Shown: piece after piece, positions 22,980 to 34,835 of the stretch | Position numbering within the stretch: the stretch's first letter is position 1 | How the letters are laid out: the number at the start of each line of letters is the position of its first letter | From: Dastarcus helophoroides | Lineage: Eukaryota; Arthropoda; Insecta; Coleoptera; Bothrideridae | Assembly (NCBI GenBank): GCA_028583605.1 | Contig: CM053329.1 | Location: forward strand, 15,105,948 to 15,169,947 | Direction: 5' to 3' | DNA: 64,000 bases | Notes under the pieces: model-generated | Told to the model about the DNA's origin: nothing | The model's input: only the letters and a program-made list of their open reading frames with translations | The model's database searches: none | Made by a program: the position numbers and the translations under genes

Positions 22980-23775
22980 TGTTTTTTTCAATTTATTTAA
23001 CATTTTTTCGGCCCAGTTTGGAAATATTTAGATTTTTATGGTTTGTTGACAATTTTCTAAACAGTTTTTGAAATGCGACTACGTGATATTTAAATTTATT
23101 GAAAACGTCACTTCATGACAGTTCACAAATTAAAAGGTTATTTTATTTTACATAGAATAGGAATAATGAAAAATAGGAGACCAAAATTAGATATGGAAAA
23201 AATAAAAATGTTGTTTTTTTGATAAATTAGGAAAATATAAAAAATACATAAAAAGTTGTAGCACTGGACATCGATGTTTCGCTCTCATTTGAGCTCGTCA
23301 GCAGTGCATAACATGGAAAGGGAAAAATAAGGAAGAAATACCTAAAAATAAAAAAATTTTTTAAAATATAAAAAAGAAAAATTAAGAAATTTTAACATGA
23401 ATAGACGTTTCATCATCAATTTACTGTGTTAAAAATTTTACTGTGTTAAAAATTTAAATATTTGAAGCCCGATCCACAAGAAACAACTACAATTTTTGAT
23501 GTATTTTTTATATTTTCCTAATTTATCAAAAAAACAAAATTTTTATTTTTTCCATATCTAATTTTGGTCTTCTATTTTTTATTATTCCTATTCTATGTAA
23601 AATAAAATAACCTCTTAATTTGTGAACTGTCATGAAGTGACGTTTTCAATAAATTTAAATATCACGTAGTCGCATTTCAAAAACTGTTTAGAAAATTGTC
23701 AACAAACCATAAAAAAAAATTTAAATATTTCCAAACTGGGCCGAAGAAATGTTAAATAAATTGAAAAAAACATAA
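22980..23775. mobile_element. repeat family A, inverted pair forming a long hairpin
   Basis: The segment 22980-23265 is the reverse complement of 23488-23775 (shared landmarks: AACTGGGCCGAAGAAATGTT, CTGTCATGAAGTGACGTTTT, TTTGGTCTTCTATTTTTTAT), with ~220 bp between the arms. The inner end of the left arm runs into a hammerhead ribozyme at 23261-23307 (- strand). Single + strand copies without the ribozyme occur at 38636-38945 and 45372-45670. Inverted partial copies next to a hammerhead are known for Penelope-like elements. No Penelope reverse transcriptase is seen, so this may be a non-autonomous derivative. Confidence 0.7.
23261..23307 (-). ncRNA. hammerhead ribozyme, type I, minimal stem III (family A)
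   Basis: On the reverse strand every element is present: stem I GCACTG (23302-23307) pairs perfectly with CAGTGC (23261-23266); core CTGACGA (23295-23301); stem II GCTC-AAATGA-GAGC (23281-23294); GAA (23278-23280); stem III palindrome ACATCGATGT (23268-23277); and C at the cleavage site (23267). No core position is mutated. The 4-bp stem III with a 2-base loop is the small form found in Penelope-like elements and retrozymes, which often act as dimers. Predicted cleavage lies between 23267 and 23266. Confidence 0.85.
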
Positions 23776-26051
23776 TATTTCCGGTCAATAAGGTTCTACC
23801 GTGAAGAATATTTTCAAAATTTTAACATTTTTTAAACTGTCGATCTTTTATTTGAAAATTGTGATTTTTTGAAGTCAGACATTTCTCAAAACCTTTTATT
23901 GAAATCTTCAACTAACGTTTCGTAAAATTTTGACTCTATTTCGAAAAGGTTCGAACTTTTCAAAAAAAAAGTCAAGTTTTCAAAAAGAGTCGAAGTTTTG
24001 AAAAAAAGTCAAAGTTTTTTAACTTTTTTTCAAAATTTCGACTCTTTTTGAAAACTTTACTTTTTTTGAAAAATTGAAACTTTTTAAAAAAATTTATTTA
24101 TACATTTTTTTAAACATTTTCAATTAAATTTTTGACTTAAAAGAAAAGATTCTTTTTGAACTTGAACTATTGAAAATTTCGACTTTTTTCAAAATTTTAC
24201 CTTTTCAAAACTTCAACATTTTTGATAATTATAAATTTTTTGATAATTTTGAGTTTTCTTCAATATTCAAAATATTTAGCTTCCTTGAAAATTCAATTAA
24301 AAACTCTGCAATTTATTTTAAATGTCGATATTTTTCCCAAAATTCGTCTTTTATTTACATTCCCAAAATTATTGAAAAGGTCGGCCATTTTATAAATTAA
24401 AATTTTTTTTCAATATCCTTATTTTCTTTTGAAAATTTGACTTTCCATGAAAATTTCAAAATTTGTTAAAATTTGACTTTTTTTAAAAAAATCGACTTTT
24501 CTGATAACTTAAGCTTTATTTTTCAAATGTGGTAATGTTTTTCTTTTTAAATTTACATTTTGTTAAAAAAAATTTCGAAATAACACCCGAATTTAAAAAA
24601 TTGATATCAAAAATTTCTATTTTTAAAATTGTGCAAAGTTTTGAAAGAAATTTCAAAAAAAAAACTTCCATTTTACGTACAAATAAATTGCCAAAATTTT
24701 GAATTTTAATCACAAAAAATTGGCTTCAAGCTGGAATATCTGATTTTCTTTTATCGAAATTTGAATTTTAAATACGAACTTTAGAAGTTCTACAATAAAT
24801 TTAACATTTCTAGAAAAATTGGAAATTCCGATTCAAAATTTTCTTTGGTCCTACAGTAATAGTAATTTTTTAGAGAAATATCAAATTGTAAAAAAGGTCG
24901 AAGTTTACAAGGTTTATTATTCTTGAAATTTCAATATTTTTCCCAAAGTTTTCTTATTTTTATGCAGATTTGAAGTTTATTTTCCCTAAATTTATACTTA
25001 ATAATTTTGAGTTTCTTATCAAAATTATAAAATAAAATGAACTTTAAAATATTAAAATTTCATTAAAAAACTTTTAAGTTTTCAAAACAAATTAAAGAGA
25101 AATCAAAATTTCGACAAGAAAGAATATTTTAGAAACAAAATCTCCAGAAAAAGTCAAAATTTCTAGAAAAATTATTTGTATAAAATGTTTAGAGAAAAAC
25201 ACGAATTTCATAGGAAACAAAGCAAAATTTCTTTGAGAAAAAATCGAAATTTGAAAAAAAATTCATATATCTTTACAAATAAATCAAAATTTTTTGTTTT
25301 TTCCAAAATGTTGAAATTTTTATAGAGCCTTGGGGGTTGTTTCCAAACATTTTTTGTCAAAACTACAAAATAAAATAAACTTTAAATTGTCAAAGTGTCG
25401 TAAAAAATTTGACATTTTTGAAGCAAATTAGAAGAACATACCGAAAGAGTTGGAGAAGTTGGAATTTCTAGAAGAAATTTTAAGAACAACACTTTAGGGA
25501 AAAATGAAAATTTTGCAGAAAAAATCAAAATTTCCTAAAAAATTCGAAATATCTGAAAAAAACTTAAAATTTTCATACAAAATAAGATTTGAGGTTAAAA
25601 TTCGAAGATATCGGATTAACTTATTTTTTAGAGAAATAGTAAAATGCGAGATGGGTTGTATTTAGATTTTTCTTGAAATTGTAATTATTTTCTTAAAATG
25701 TAGACATTTTTAAAGAACTTTAAGTTTTTTTCTTACATTTTAATTTCTGCTTGAAATATTGATTTCTTTTTGAATACTTTTACAAAAATTAGTTTTTAAA
25801 CATGTGATTTTAATCTAAATTAAAAATAAAATATGTAAATGTAACTTCGTGAAAGAAACCTAAAATTTCTATAAAAAGAAATCAGAGAAAATTTAAAATT
25901 TCAACCAAAAATTGTGAGAGAAAAACTCGTAAGCGAAATTGGGGGTGCTGCAGTTCCACAGTGCTTATACGCCACCCGCCACTGGTTGACACATATCAGA
26001 GAGAAATGTACGAAATAAAGTATCTAATTAAACGCATCCTTATTATCATAA

Positions 26052-26172
26052 GAACAAAAATTGAAATACAGAACTTGTCCCCTCAAACCAAAAAAGATTA
26101 AAAAACACAACAAACGTTGCTCTCACGCGTTTCGGCAACCAAGCTTTCATCTTCGGAGAAATACTCAGAAAA
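26052..26172. repeat. repeat family B, single arm
   Basis: AATTGAAATACAGAACTTGT, then CCCCTCAAACCAAAAAAGAT ... CTCTCACGCGTTTCGGCAAC and CATCTTCGGAGAAATACT. The core in this copy is CCGAAGA, so one conserved base is lost. Confidence 0.75.
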
Positions 26173-27329
26173 AAAATCTTAAGAACATTTGACAACTTCC
26201 AGACGAAATCAGAGGCGATCATGTGTGAAATAAAAAATAAAAAAAGTTCATCCATATACTCATTGGATTGATCTAAGGCTTGTGAAGGGAAAGTTGGCAA
26301 AATTAAAATGTTTGTAAATCTTGTAGGCATTCTCTCTTGTTCTAAAGCTTGAAAAATCGACGCCCTTCGACTTCCCATACTTGGGGTCGATGCTTTGTCG
26401 CAAATCCTTTTAGATCCCATGTTCCATCTAGATGACAACCGAATGAAAATTGGTGTATTTTTCATGTGTTAGTAGAGTTGATCAAAAAGTACATGCCGGC
26501 ATTAGCCGGCGTTTGATGTAGCTTGACGGGCAATCAGATTTTCCCGATAGATTGTATGCGCCCACGCAAGTCGATCTCATGAGCAGGTACAAGTATATCA
26601 TTCCTTATCAGAGGCAAATAGGTCGTTAGCCACCCATATGGGATGTTTTGTCTTTGACAGGGGATCTTTAGACATGCAATAACGTACTTTGGAACGTTTA
26701 GGAGTTCGTTTTAATAATAAATTGGGAAACTCAAGCTGAGGTAGTGGGAAGTTGTTTTGTTTGCATTGTGGTCAATGTTCAGAGTCACGTTTGGCCGTTT
26801 GCACATATTTTTGATGAAATTAGGTCAATGATACCTTACAACCTAGCTTTAGCAATTTAACGTCTGCTGGCTCTACATTGCCTACACTACGTGTTAATTA
26901 CGAGCTTTGAATAATTGAATCTTTGAGTAAATAAACGAGTTATACGACGCTTGTTGGAAAAACTGAAATTGAAAAATATTAAATTATTTCTGCCTGATTT
27001 TTACTCCAAGTACACATTTGGAAGCTCACCGTAAAAGGACTATTAATTTAAAAAAAAGTAACTTGGACATTTTGTGGTTTTTCTTGAAATTAAAAGCTTA
27101 AACCTGCTTCTAATTAAATTCAAAATTTAAATTTATTTTCCAGAATTTCTAAATTTGTAAATCGTAAAATTTAACAATGAATTACAAATGTGGACTTTTC
27201 TTGAAATTGTTACTTTTAGCTTTTTCCAAAATTTTCAGTTTGAGTTGAAGTTTTGTGCAGATAATTATTTCGAAATCAATCTTCGACTTTTTTCTTTATA
27301 GTCTAGGGTAGATAATTTTTGAAACCAAA
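26173..27329. other. unassigned complex stretch
   Basis: A 139-residue open frame on the - strand (26046-26465) overlaps the family B arm and has no recognisable domain. The sequence at 26480-26760 (for example CATGCCGGCATTAGCCGGCG, CACCCATATGGGATGTTTTG) is GC-richer and looks like the remains of a mobile element, but I cannot name it. Confidence 0.3.
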
Positions 27330-27960
27330 AAAAATTATAGCAGGATAAAACCTATTAGAAAAGAAAGATAATGCAACAAAAATATAAGAAAAGATAAATT
27401 ACGGGCGATTTGAGGTCGGGAAGGAGTAGGGGGTGAGTTTTTAAGGGTAAAAAACGGTTTATCTTGATTTCTGTCAAAACTACAAATCCTATGAAAAAAA
27501 ATTAAATAGCAAAGTTGTAGGTAATAAGAAGATCTACAACTTTTGTATTCACACTTTTTTAACATAACCTCAAAATTCACGTGGAAAGTTCAAAAAACCA
27601 GGTTTATGGTTTTTTATTTTTATCTTTTACAAAAAATTTTTTTTCTCGCGAAATTTGGTAAAAACTTACCTTCTTATATCCTAAAGACACTGTAAGTTTT
27701 TTTGATTTAAAATATTTGTTTTTTCACCTTATTTTGACTCAATATCAAAAAAGCACCCTAATTTTCAATCGAAAAATCTCACGTTAAAATTTTAGCTTTT
27801 TCAAAAAACTCGGTGGGCTTTTTGTTCGTTGAAATGTCTACTTTCTGATGGTGTAAAAAAATATACATTACTATGCTAAATCTTCTAAGAAAATTCAAAA
27901 AAACGAAAAGTACTCCAATTCGAAATTTTTTTTTATCTTTATGTACAATTTTGAGCTATT
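27330..27960. repeat. dispersed-repeat-like block with an internal hairpin
   Basis: Contains AGTTGTAGGTAATAAGAAG followed by ATCTACAACTTTTGT, a hairpin, then TCTCGCGAAATTTGGTAAAA and TTGACTCAATATCAAAAAAG. The less degenerate composition and these phrases are familiar to me from dispersed insect repeats, but I cannot assign a family and no second copy lies in the window. Confidence 0.3.
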
Positions 27961-28679
27961 AGTTAAAATGTATACTTTAATTTCTCGAAAAACGTAAGAT
28001 TCCATTTTACATTGATAAACAAAAAAATTTAAGGGAAAAACTGGATTGAATCAAAATGTTTGCCTTTTTTCTACTATGTTGATTTTAAACTCACGTGTTT
28101 TCTAATTTTTTTGAAAGTGTTGACTTTGGGTTAAAATTTTTACTTTGAAATTAAAAATTTTTGAGTTTTTTTCAACGTTTCTCTTGAAATTGCAACTGAT
28201 TTTTTCAAAATTTTGACACCTCGACGTTTTATGTCTCGGGACAGAAATACTGACTTCGGTTTTTTTCTTAGAATTTGGAGTTATCATAATTTAATTTTAA
28301 AACAAAAGTTTGGAAAAAAGTTGATAAGTCTGGATTAAACCTGGCATTATAAACTTTTTCCTGAAATTTACAGTTAAAAGTCTCTAATGTTTAACTGCCA
28401 TTCTTAAAAAATTGAATTTAAACCGAAGCTTTCAATTTAAAATTTACATTTTTTTGCACCAGAGTATGTTTTTCTCTTAATGGTTCCAAATGCAAAACTT
28501 TTTTATAGGAATATAAACTTTTTTCTCGCAATCCCGATTTTTTTTTAAATTCTGAGTTATCTCGCGGAATTTTGATTTGGAATCAAAAAGTACCTCAACA
28601 TTTCATAGCAAAAACCAAAATTTATCAACTCGAAATTTTCATTTATTTAAATATATTTTGAAGTTAATTTTTTTTTTAA
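27961..28679. other. AT-rich degenerate spacer, no gene
   Basis: Low-complexity sequence of the kind common in this window. The open frame at 28102-28287 is not supported by any motif. Confidence 0.5.
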
Positions 28680-29130
28680 GTTTAATCCGCTTGCGAACTG
28701 TAACTCCATTATGCCTTCAAAGCACTGCGAGTAGGTTGCGGAAACGAAGATAGATGGCAATCAACTGCCTTCTTAAACAAGGATAGGTTGCAATTTTCGG
28801 GGAAAATTCGATAACGAGTTCCATAGCTCCAAAGTTCTGTAAAAAAAAAGAGTCTCCACAGACAGAAATCCTCACTGGGTCAAGCTGAACCGCACAGGAA
28901 TTTGCTGTATCTGACACTGTCTTAGTATGCCTCAAAAAGCTTGCCCTTGCAGAAATCAATCCGATTAATTCCTGTGAGCATCATCCGTGATAGTACTTGT
29001 AGAAAAGAGACAAGTCACCAATCATCCGCTTGTGCTCTAGTATTTCGAGAGACTCAAACTCTCGTTATCAATTGGGCGAATCGCTCTTCTTTGAATTGAA
29101 TTCAAGAGAGCTAAAGTGTATTCAAATAAA
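28680..29130 (-). pseudogene. CR1/Jockey-like element, 3' end fragment
   Basis: The reverse strand reads RASFLRHTKTVSDTANSCAV, QLDPVRISVCGDSFFLQNFG and related C-terminal ORF2 sequence, homologous to 20700-21120. It starts (5' side) at the segment meaning ALLDSIQRRAIR (about 29095-29125) and ends near 28690 with the 3' motif seen in the other copies. Frameshifted and dead. Confidence 0.8.
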
Positions 29131-29440
29131 TCGTTTCTATAAACTTATTAATTTGTTATTTGTCTTAAACTCTAAAAAATAAGAAAAAATACGTTGGACT
29201 AACCGGAAACCATTTTGCAAATGAATTCTGAATTTAAGGACCGATAGCTTTTTAAGACGAGGATTCTTTTTACCTAAAAAATAAAAAATGAGAATACAGC
29301 AACTGACGCACATTTAAATCTTTATTATTTAATTTTGGGACATTTTTATCTGCATTTGAAATTTAACATGAGGAAGTAAATTAAAAAAATAAATAAAATG
29401 ATGATGTTGAATGATAAAATATTAATATCATTTTTTTTTC
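29131..29440. other. spacer upstream of the I-clade element
   Basis: AT-rich, with no gene recognised. Part of it may belong to the 5' untranslated region of the following element, whose exact start I cannot place. Confidence 0.3.
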
Positions 29441-29650
29441 TTTCAGGACTTATTAGGAATATAGTTAACGTTAAAACAGAGGGTAAGTCAAACATGAAAT
29501 AATTATTTTATTTCTAATATGTAATATATTCGTGGACTTCATATGAAGCAAAAATAACTGAGTCCACAAGTCAGGCGAGTATTCTTGTCAATTTATTAAT
29601 AACTAATTAGTTTGACATTTTTAACTATTTTGTTAACTACTCTTGACTAC

Positions 29651-31021
29651 ATGGACAGCAATAACAAAGAAGAAATACTCATAGCAAATAAAAATATGTC
29701 ACAAGATCATAGCTGTAGCTCTTCAGTAACTGCTAAGAAACATTCGTACTTGTCAAAAGCCAAATTAGTTCCTAAACCTGCTTTCCAGAAAAGGGACCAA
29801 GCAATTATTTTTCACGCAGAAGATAACCTTAAATTGTTCGACTATGTAAAAGCTGTCGGAGACCTAATCGGAGCCAAAAACATCTCTTTTGCCTCTCGAA
29901 TATCGAATAATAGAATCTGCATATACCTGACTAGTACTGAGCTTGTGGATCAGTTGATCACAGCACATCCCATTATTGTCATAGAAAACATAAATTTAAA
30001 TATACGCAGACTTGTATCGCCTACTAAACGAATAGTTATCTCAAACATAAGCCCTACAATAACGCACAATGTTGTTGAAAACGCGCTGACCCGTCTCGGA
30101 TTACATCTAGCCTCCCCGATTTCTTTCTTAAAAGCATGAATCTCTGATGAGGAGTACAACCATATATTCAGTTTCCGAAGGCAGGTTTATGTCTTCTCAT
30201 CCACAGAAAATGTTGATGTACAATCTTCCCTAGTAATTCCATATGATGGAAATGAATATCGAATTTTCTTCTCTACAGATAAAATAGAAAGCTTTATTTG
30301 TAAACAAACAGAGCACATTGCAAGCAATTGCACGAGACCTCCCTTAACGACCATTTTATTACCTATGCATATCCCAACACAATCCTCGAGTGCTACAGAA
30401 TCGTCCCAAGCGGCCATAGAAAGCAGCCAAAATTATGATCCTCCCACAGCGTTAACTACTTCTTCAAAACGAGGCCTTTCGCAAATATTGACCCTAAGTG
30501 AGCAGGGTAGTATTCCAAATAACTTGTCTTCTACTATACCACCTGGCATATCCAAAATGTCACCTCCTAATAACAGCAGTAACACTCGAAAGAATGTGAA
30601 ACCTGCTAATAAAAGACGCAAAAGAGATACACCCTCAGAACCTGCACTAACAGAATCTACAAAATTCTTCATTCAGGAACTATATCAAAGGAACGCGAAA
30701 GATTTTACAATTCCTATTCATAATCTCTTTGCTTTTCTAGAAAACTCCTACGGCAGTAACAACGCTTACATGGAAGCTTTAAATTTTACTACGGATATGA
30801 AATCCCTTCTGTCAAATATGCATAAAATATATTCTGCCCTTAAAGAAAGGCATATCAAAAACCGTTTTACTGGATTGACTAAAAAAATCAAAGCATACTT
30901 CACATCGGAAGAACTTGAAATCCAAAGCACATCCAGCATATTATCTCAACACTCTCTAGATTTCAGCGATGAAGACGTTAACTGTGATGACTCCAAGCAG
31001 TCAACAAAATCAACATTTTAA
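29651..31021 (+). pseudogene. I-clade ORF1 (gag-like nucleic-acid-binding protein), one premature stop
   Basis: Starting at ATG 29651 (MDSNNKEEILIANKN), the frame stays open for ~457 codons apart from a single TGA at 30137-30139. Visible regions: KRIVISNISPTITHNVVEN and ALTRLGLHLASPISFLKA before the stop, ISDEEYNHIFSFRRQVYV after it, then a zinc-knuckle-like FICKQTEHIASNCTRPP and a Ser/Thr/Pro-rich middle. A helical C-terminal part (about residues 330-420) follows. ORF1 proteins of this group coat element RNA. The knuckle lacks its first Cys (FIC where C-x2-C is expected), so RNA binding may already have been lost. Confidence 0.8.
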
Positions 31022-34000
31022 AATTACTTAAAAAATTCACTCTCCTACAATGGAATTGCGATGGATTTTATCCTCGCCTTGAACGTATACAACACCTTGT
31101 CTCAGATACCCTACCTGATATCATCTGCTTCCAAGAAACAAATTTTAAGGAAACTTATAAGCCTTACCTCAAAAATTATGAGGGTTATCACTATTTGAGG
31201 ACTGAATGTTCGAGATCTAGTGATAGAACTTCTATATTTGCATTACAGGATATATTTGCTCCTAAAATTTCCGATAACAACAACCCTAAAAGCAGTAGCC
31301 ATCAATGTCTGGTGTCTGCAAAGGGTTACAATATGTAACGTATATATATCACCGAACCACTAATCTAACAGAAGCTCATATCTATGACCTTGTAGCCCAG
31401 TTACCAACCCCGTTCATCTTTATCGATGACTTTAATGCTCACAACGTGATCTGGGGATCCGAATACTCATTTGGGCGAAGAAAAATGATCGAAAATACAA
31501 TAAACAACACCAATTTAAGACTTCTAAATACTGGATGCAGCACACACTTCAATATACATACGGAAAAACTCTCATCTATTGATCTTAGACAGTCTGTACG
31601 ATAGTGATCACTACCCCATAATTATTTCAGATAATGTATTTAAACCTGCAGACTCTGTTACCAAATGAAGACTAAGGCAAACAGATTGGAACGGTTTTAG
31701 TTCGTATATAGAGTCACAAACTGATATACTTCAATTTTCTGATGATATCGACCAAAGTACAAACCAGTTTATCAACTGTATCGTTTCGGCAGCAGAAAAA
31801 TATATTGGAAGGCATGAAATAAATGTTAGACAAAAAATAGTTCCATGGTGGAATGACGCTTGTTCAGTCGCAACGCGGGGGTGCAAAAGAGCTTTAAATA
31901 AATACCACAGAACTCAGTCTCGAGATGATCTTATTTCTTATAAAAAATTAAAAGCAAAATCCAAGCGAATCTTAAAAGAAAGCAAAAGGAAGTCATGGAA
32001 TAAATACACGAGTGAAATAACGTGTGAGACGCTCCCTAGCCAAGTATGGAAGAAAATAAAGCAAATAAAAGGTCATAATACAGTTTGTAAGATACCTGAT
32101 AATGGTCAAATCATCACAAATAGCCAGGATATTGTCAACATTCTCGTAGATCATTTTAAAGCAAAAACAAAAAATAAAGATATTCAACAAACACTACATA
32201 TTGCAACACCATTAACATTTCAAGATTCTGCACCACTAAATAACGTTTTCTCACTTCAAGAACTTAAGCACGTCCTTTCCTCCTGCAAAAACTCTGCAGC
32301 AGGACCAGATAATATTCCTTTCATTTTTTTTAAAAACCTTTCTACACTTAGTTTAAAAAAGCTCCTGGAATTATACAACCTGATTTGGCTAAGACAAAAA
32401 TTTCCATCTCAGTGGCGGCAGTCCATAATATTTCCTTTCAGAAAAAATAATACCACCTCAGTCGACCCTAAATGCTTTCGACCTATTACGTTAACTTGCA
32501 CGATGTATAAACTATTAGAGAAAACGATCAACAAGCGTCTGATGTGGTACCTTGAGAGACATAAGCTTCTTCGTCAAGAACAATCTGGATTTAGACCACA
32601 TCGCAGTACCATAGATAACCTTGTAGCTCTTGAAACAGATTTCTGATGCTTTTAGTACCAAGCAAGACGTTGTAGCAGTAATTTTTGATATAGAAAGTGC
32701 GTTTGACAGTACTTTAAGTTCGGTCATTTACTACAAATTAAAGGAAATTAATCTGACAGAACACATATTACCTTATTTTTTAACCGATAGAACATCTAAG
32801 GTTTTTGTTGCAAAATACTGTAAATAATCTACCTAGCTAATCTAAAATGTCAGGTTTTAACTTCTCTGCTTTCAAGTCTAAAGATATTAAATTTAGCCGA
32901 AGGAGAGAAACCCATGAACCAAGTATAATATTAAATAATCAACCTTTACAAGTGGTAGATCGACACAAATTTCTTGGACTAACTTTTAAAAGTCGTCTTA
33001 CCTGGAAACAACACATTCAAGAAGTTAAAGGACACTGTTCAAAAAGTCTAAACATCTTAAAAACGTTATCACACCACCACTGGGGTGCAGAAGAGGATGC
33101 CCTCCTCAGGATATATAGAGCCTTAATACGTTCCAAACTAGATTATGGTTGTTTAGTCTATATGAGCGCTAGCAAATCTAACCTAAAAAGCCTGAACACC
33201 GTACATAATACCGCACTTCGTATATGTCTGGGTGCTTTTAGATCTAGTCCTTCCGAATCCCTCTATTGTGAAGCTCGCGAGCTCCCTCTTTGGTTGCGAC
33301 GCGAAAAACTTCTGCTGTCATATGTCATATGACGCCAAAATATCTGCTAACCCTAACAATCCAATCTGTGGTATATTCAACTCCTTCCAAACGCCGGCAC
33401 TGAGTCGTCCAAGAAGTTTACTTTCTGTCTGTCAAATATTGAAATCTTTGCTAGGAGACATTAATCTTTTGAAGACAACCGTAAATTCTACTTCGTCTGT
33501 ACCCCCTTGATTTTTAACTTTACCCTCTGTCAACATGTCCTTGTGTGAATATAGAAAACGAGAAACTTCTAATGCCCTTCTCAGGCAAGCTTTCTTGGAA
33601 TTAATTAATTCAGAACAACTTTCTGCAGCAAAGAGCATCCTGTATACCAATGCCTCAAAAAACGAAAATGGTGTTATTTGTTTAGTTACTACATCCAACA
33701 CTACCATAGCAAGTTATCAGCTTCCCACCCACTGCAGTGTTCATACTGGGGAATTATATGGTATTCCTGTGGCACTCAAATCGATCATAGTAGCAAATCA
33801 GAAAAGAATCGCTATAGGCACAGACTTATTGGCCTCAATCCATTGCATTAAAAACATCTATACCCAAAATACTCTGGCTCAAAAAATTCAAAAAATGTCC
33901 ACCATTTATATTCCCAGGATATTAATACAAGTATTGTTTGGGTACCGTCTCACGTTGGTATCAGTGGAAATGAAAATGCTGATCAAGCAGCCAAAGAAGC

Positions 34001-34407
34001 TATAGACTTTGATTTGCCATCTCCAAAGAATTTGCTACAACAAGCAATAGTACACAAGTGGCAAACGCACTGGAATCAATCAAATACTAAATTGGCCCTA
34101 ATTCAACCTAGAATTGAAAACCCCAAGATGATACGAATGAAAAAATAATATTTTCAGAAGATTAAGAATTAGCCATACCAAAATAACACACAATTACTTA
34201 ATGGAATCTGGTTATCCTCCTTATTGTGATTATTGTAACTGTGGCCTTACAGTTAAGCACATCCTGGCCGAATGTCCACAACATGCTGAGGCTCGACAAC
34301 GCTTCAACCTAACCGGTGACCTCAAAGAACATCTCACCTTCAGTAATTATAATATTATTCTAACGAAATGTAAATTGTCAAATTTAGTGCATAAGAAAAG
34401 TTTCTAG
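31022..34407 (+). pseudogene. I-clade ORF2: endonuclease, reverse transcriptase, RNase H; deleted and frameshifted
   Basis: Domains in order: endonuclease (LLQWNCDGF, DIICFQETNF, then FIFIDDFNAHNVIWGSEYSF, with a deletion after SSIDL that rejoins at YDSDHYPIIIS); reverse transcriptase (AAGPDNIPFIFFKN, CFRPITLTCTMYKLLEKTI, LRQEQSGFRPHRSTIDNLVA, motif A VIFDIESAFDS at about 32680-32712); thumb (HKFLGLTFKSRLTWKQHI, YRALIRSKLDYGCLVY); RNase H (ILYTNASKNENGV, HTGELYGIPVALKSI, WVPSHVGISGNENADQAAKE); C-terminal CDYCNCGLTVKHILAEC. The segment with the YxDD box is absent: sequence jumps from FVAKY (32818) to SGFNFSAFKSK (32850). The first RNase H Asp is Asn. At least six frame changes or stops occur. 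RNase H presence is what separates this from the CR1/Jockey-like copies. Confidence 0.85.
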
Positions 34408-34707
34408 AAAGATCTGATAAGGGGAAAGCGGCCGCGATAACGAAGCAAACGGCAGATAAGCGTTCCCGAAATTTCGGCAAACGAAAACCCTTATCTGCCG
34501 GATTGTTCTAGAACCTGGAGGCCATAACTATATAAAGCAGACAGCTTTCCCTCGAGTAAGTTAGTTAGAGTCGGTGTAGTTAAGTAGTGACTTAGCAGCT
34601 AGAAGTCAGTAATTGAGTTAATTGTTCAGTTGTAGTGATCCTAGTTGAGTTTGAAAATATTATTCAATTCATGTGTTAATCAATTCGAACCGATAAAGCC
34701 CGTAACA
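34376..34707 (+). mobile_element. solo LTR, copy 2, nested in the I-clade element
   Basis: About 332 bp, matching 7975-8305 along its length: TTTCTAGAAAGATCTGATAA, the GCGGCCGC octamer, TTATCTGCCG, a TATATAAA box (34529-34536), CCCGTAACA end. Sequence resembling the 3' end of the I-clade element resumes after 34708, so the LTR entered that element later. A clean target duplication is not visible. The coding frame ending at 34407 runs into the LTR. Confidence 0.7.
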
Positions 34708-34835
34708 ATATAATAAAATTTCTACACTGCATTAAAATGTACAATCGTATTTAAACCACTATCTATTTTTGTATACTAACTGAATTTGTGCCAATGGCCA
34801 TTAGCAGTCAAGGCACATTAATTTTAAATAAATAA

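Larger units (their letters stand above)
22406..26051. repeat. AT-rich degenerate quasi-repeat block
   Basis: Long stretch of AAATTTCGACTTTTT-type sequence. It is T-rich on the + strand up to about 24500 and more A-rich beyond 25000. Open frames within it (24170-24400, 24516-24713) are Phe/Lys/Asn-rich and follow from the composition. The family A inverted pair at 22980-23775 is embedded in it. No gene is seen. Confidence 0.6.
29440..34835 (+). mobile_element. I-clade-type non-LTR retrotransposon, nearly full length, inactive
   Basis: Two open frames in the order expected of the I group: a gag-like ORF1 (29651-31021) and an ORF2 with apurinic-type endonuclease, reverse transcriptase, RNase H and a C-terminal Cys/His segment. 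The 3' end has a TAA-rich tail (TTTTAAATAAATAACTAAT near 34822-34840), typical of I-like elements. A solo LTR (34376-34707) is nested near the end of ORF2. The element has several stops and deletions and is non-autonomous. The 5' boundary is uncertain. Confidence 0.8.

Noticed and set aside
26046..26465. 139-codon open frame on the - strand
   Set aside because: Its C-terminal third is translated family B repeat and the rest shows no domain. No support for a protein.
30139..30180. CTGATGAGGAGTAC looked like a hammerhead core
   Set aside because: It lies inside ORF1 of the I-clade element and codes for SDEEY. No stem II and no following GAAA strand.
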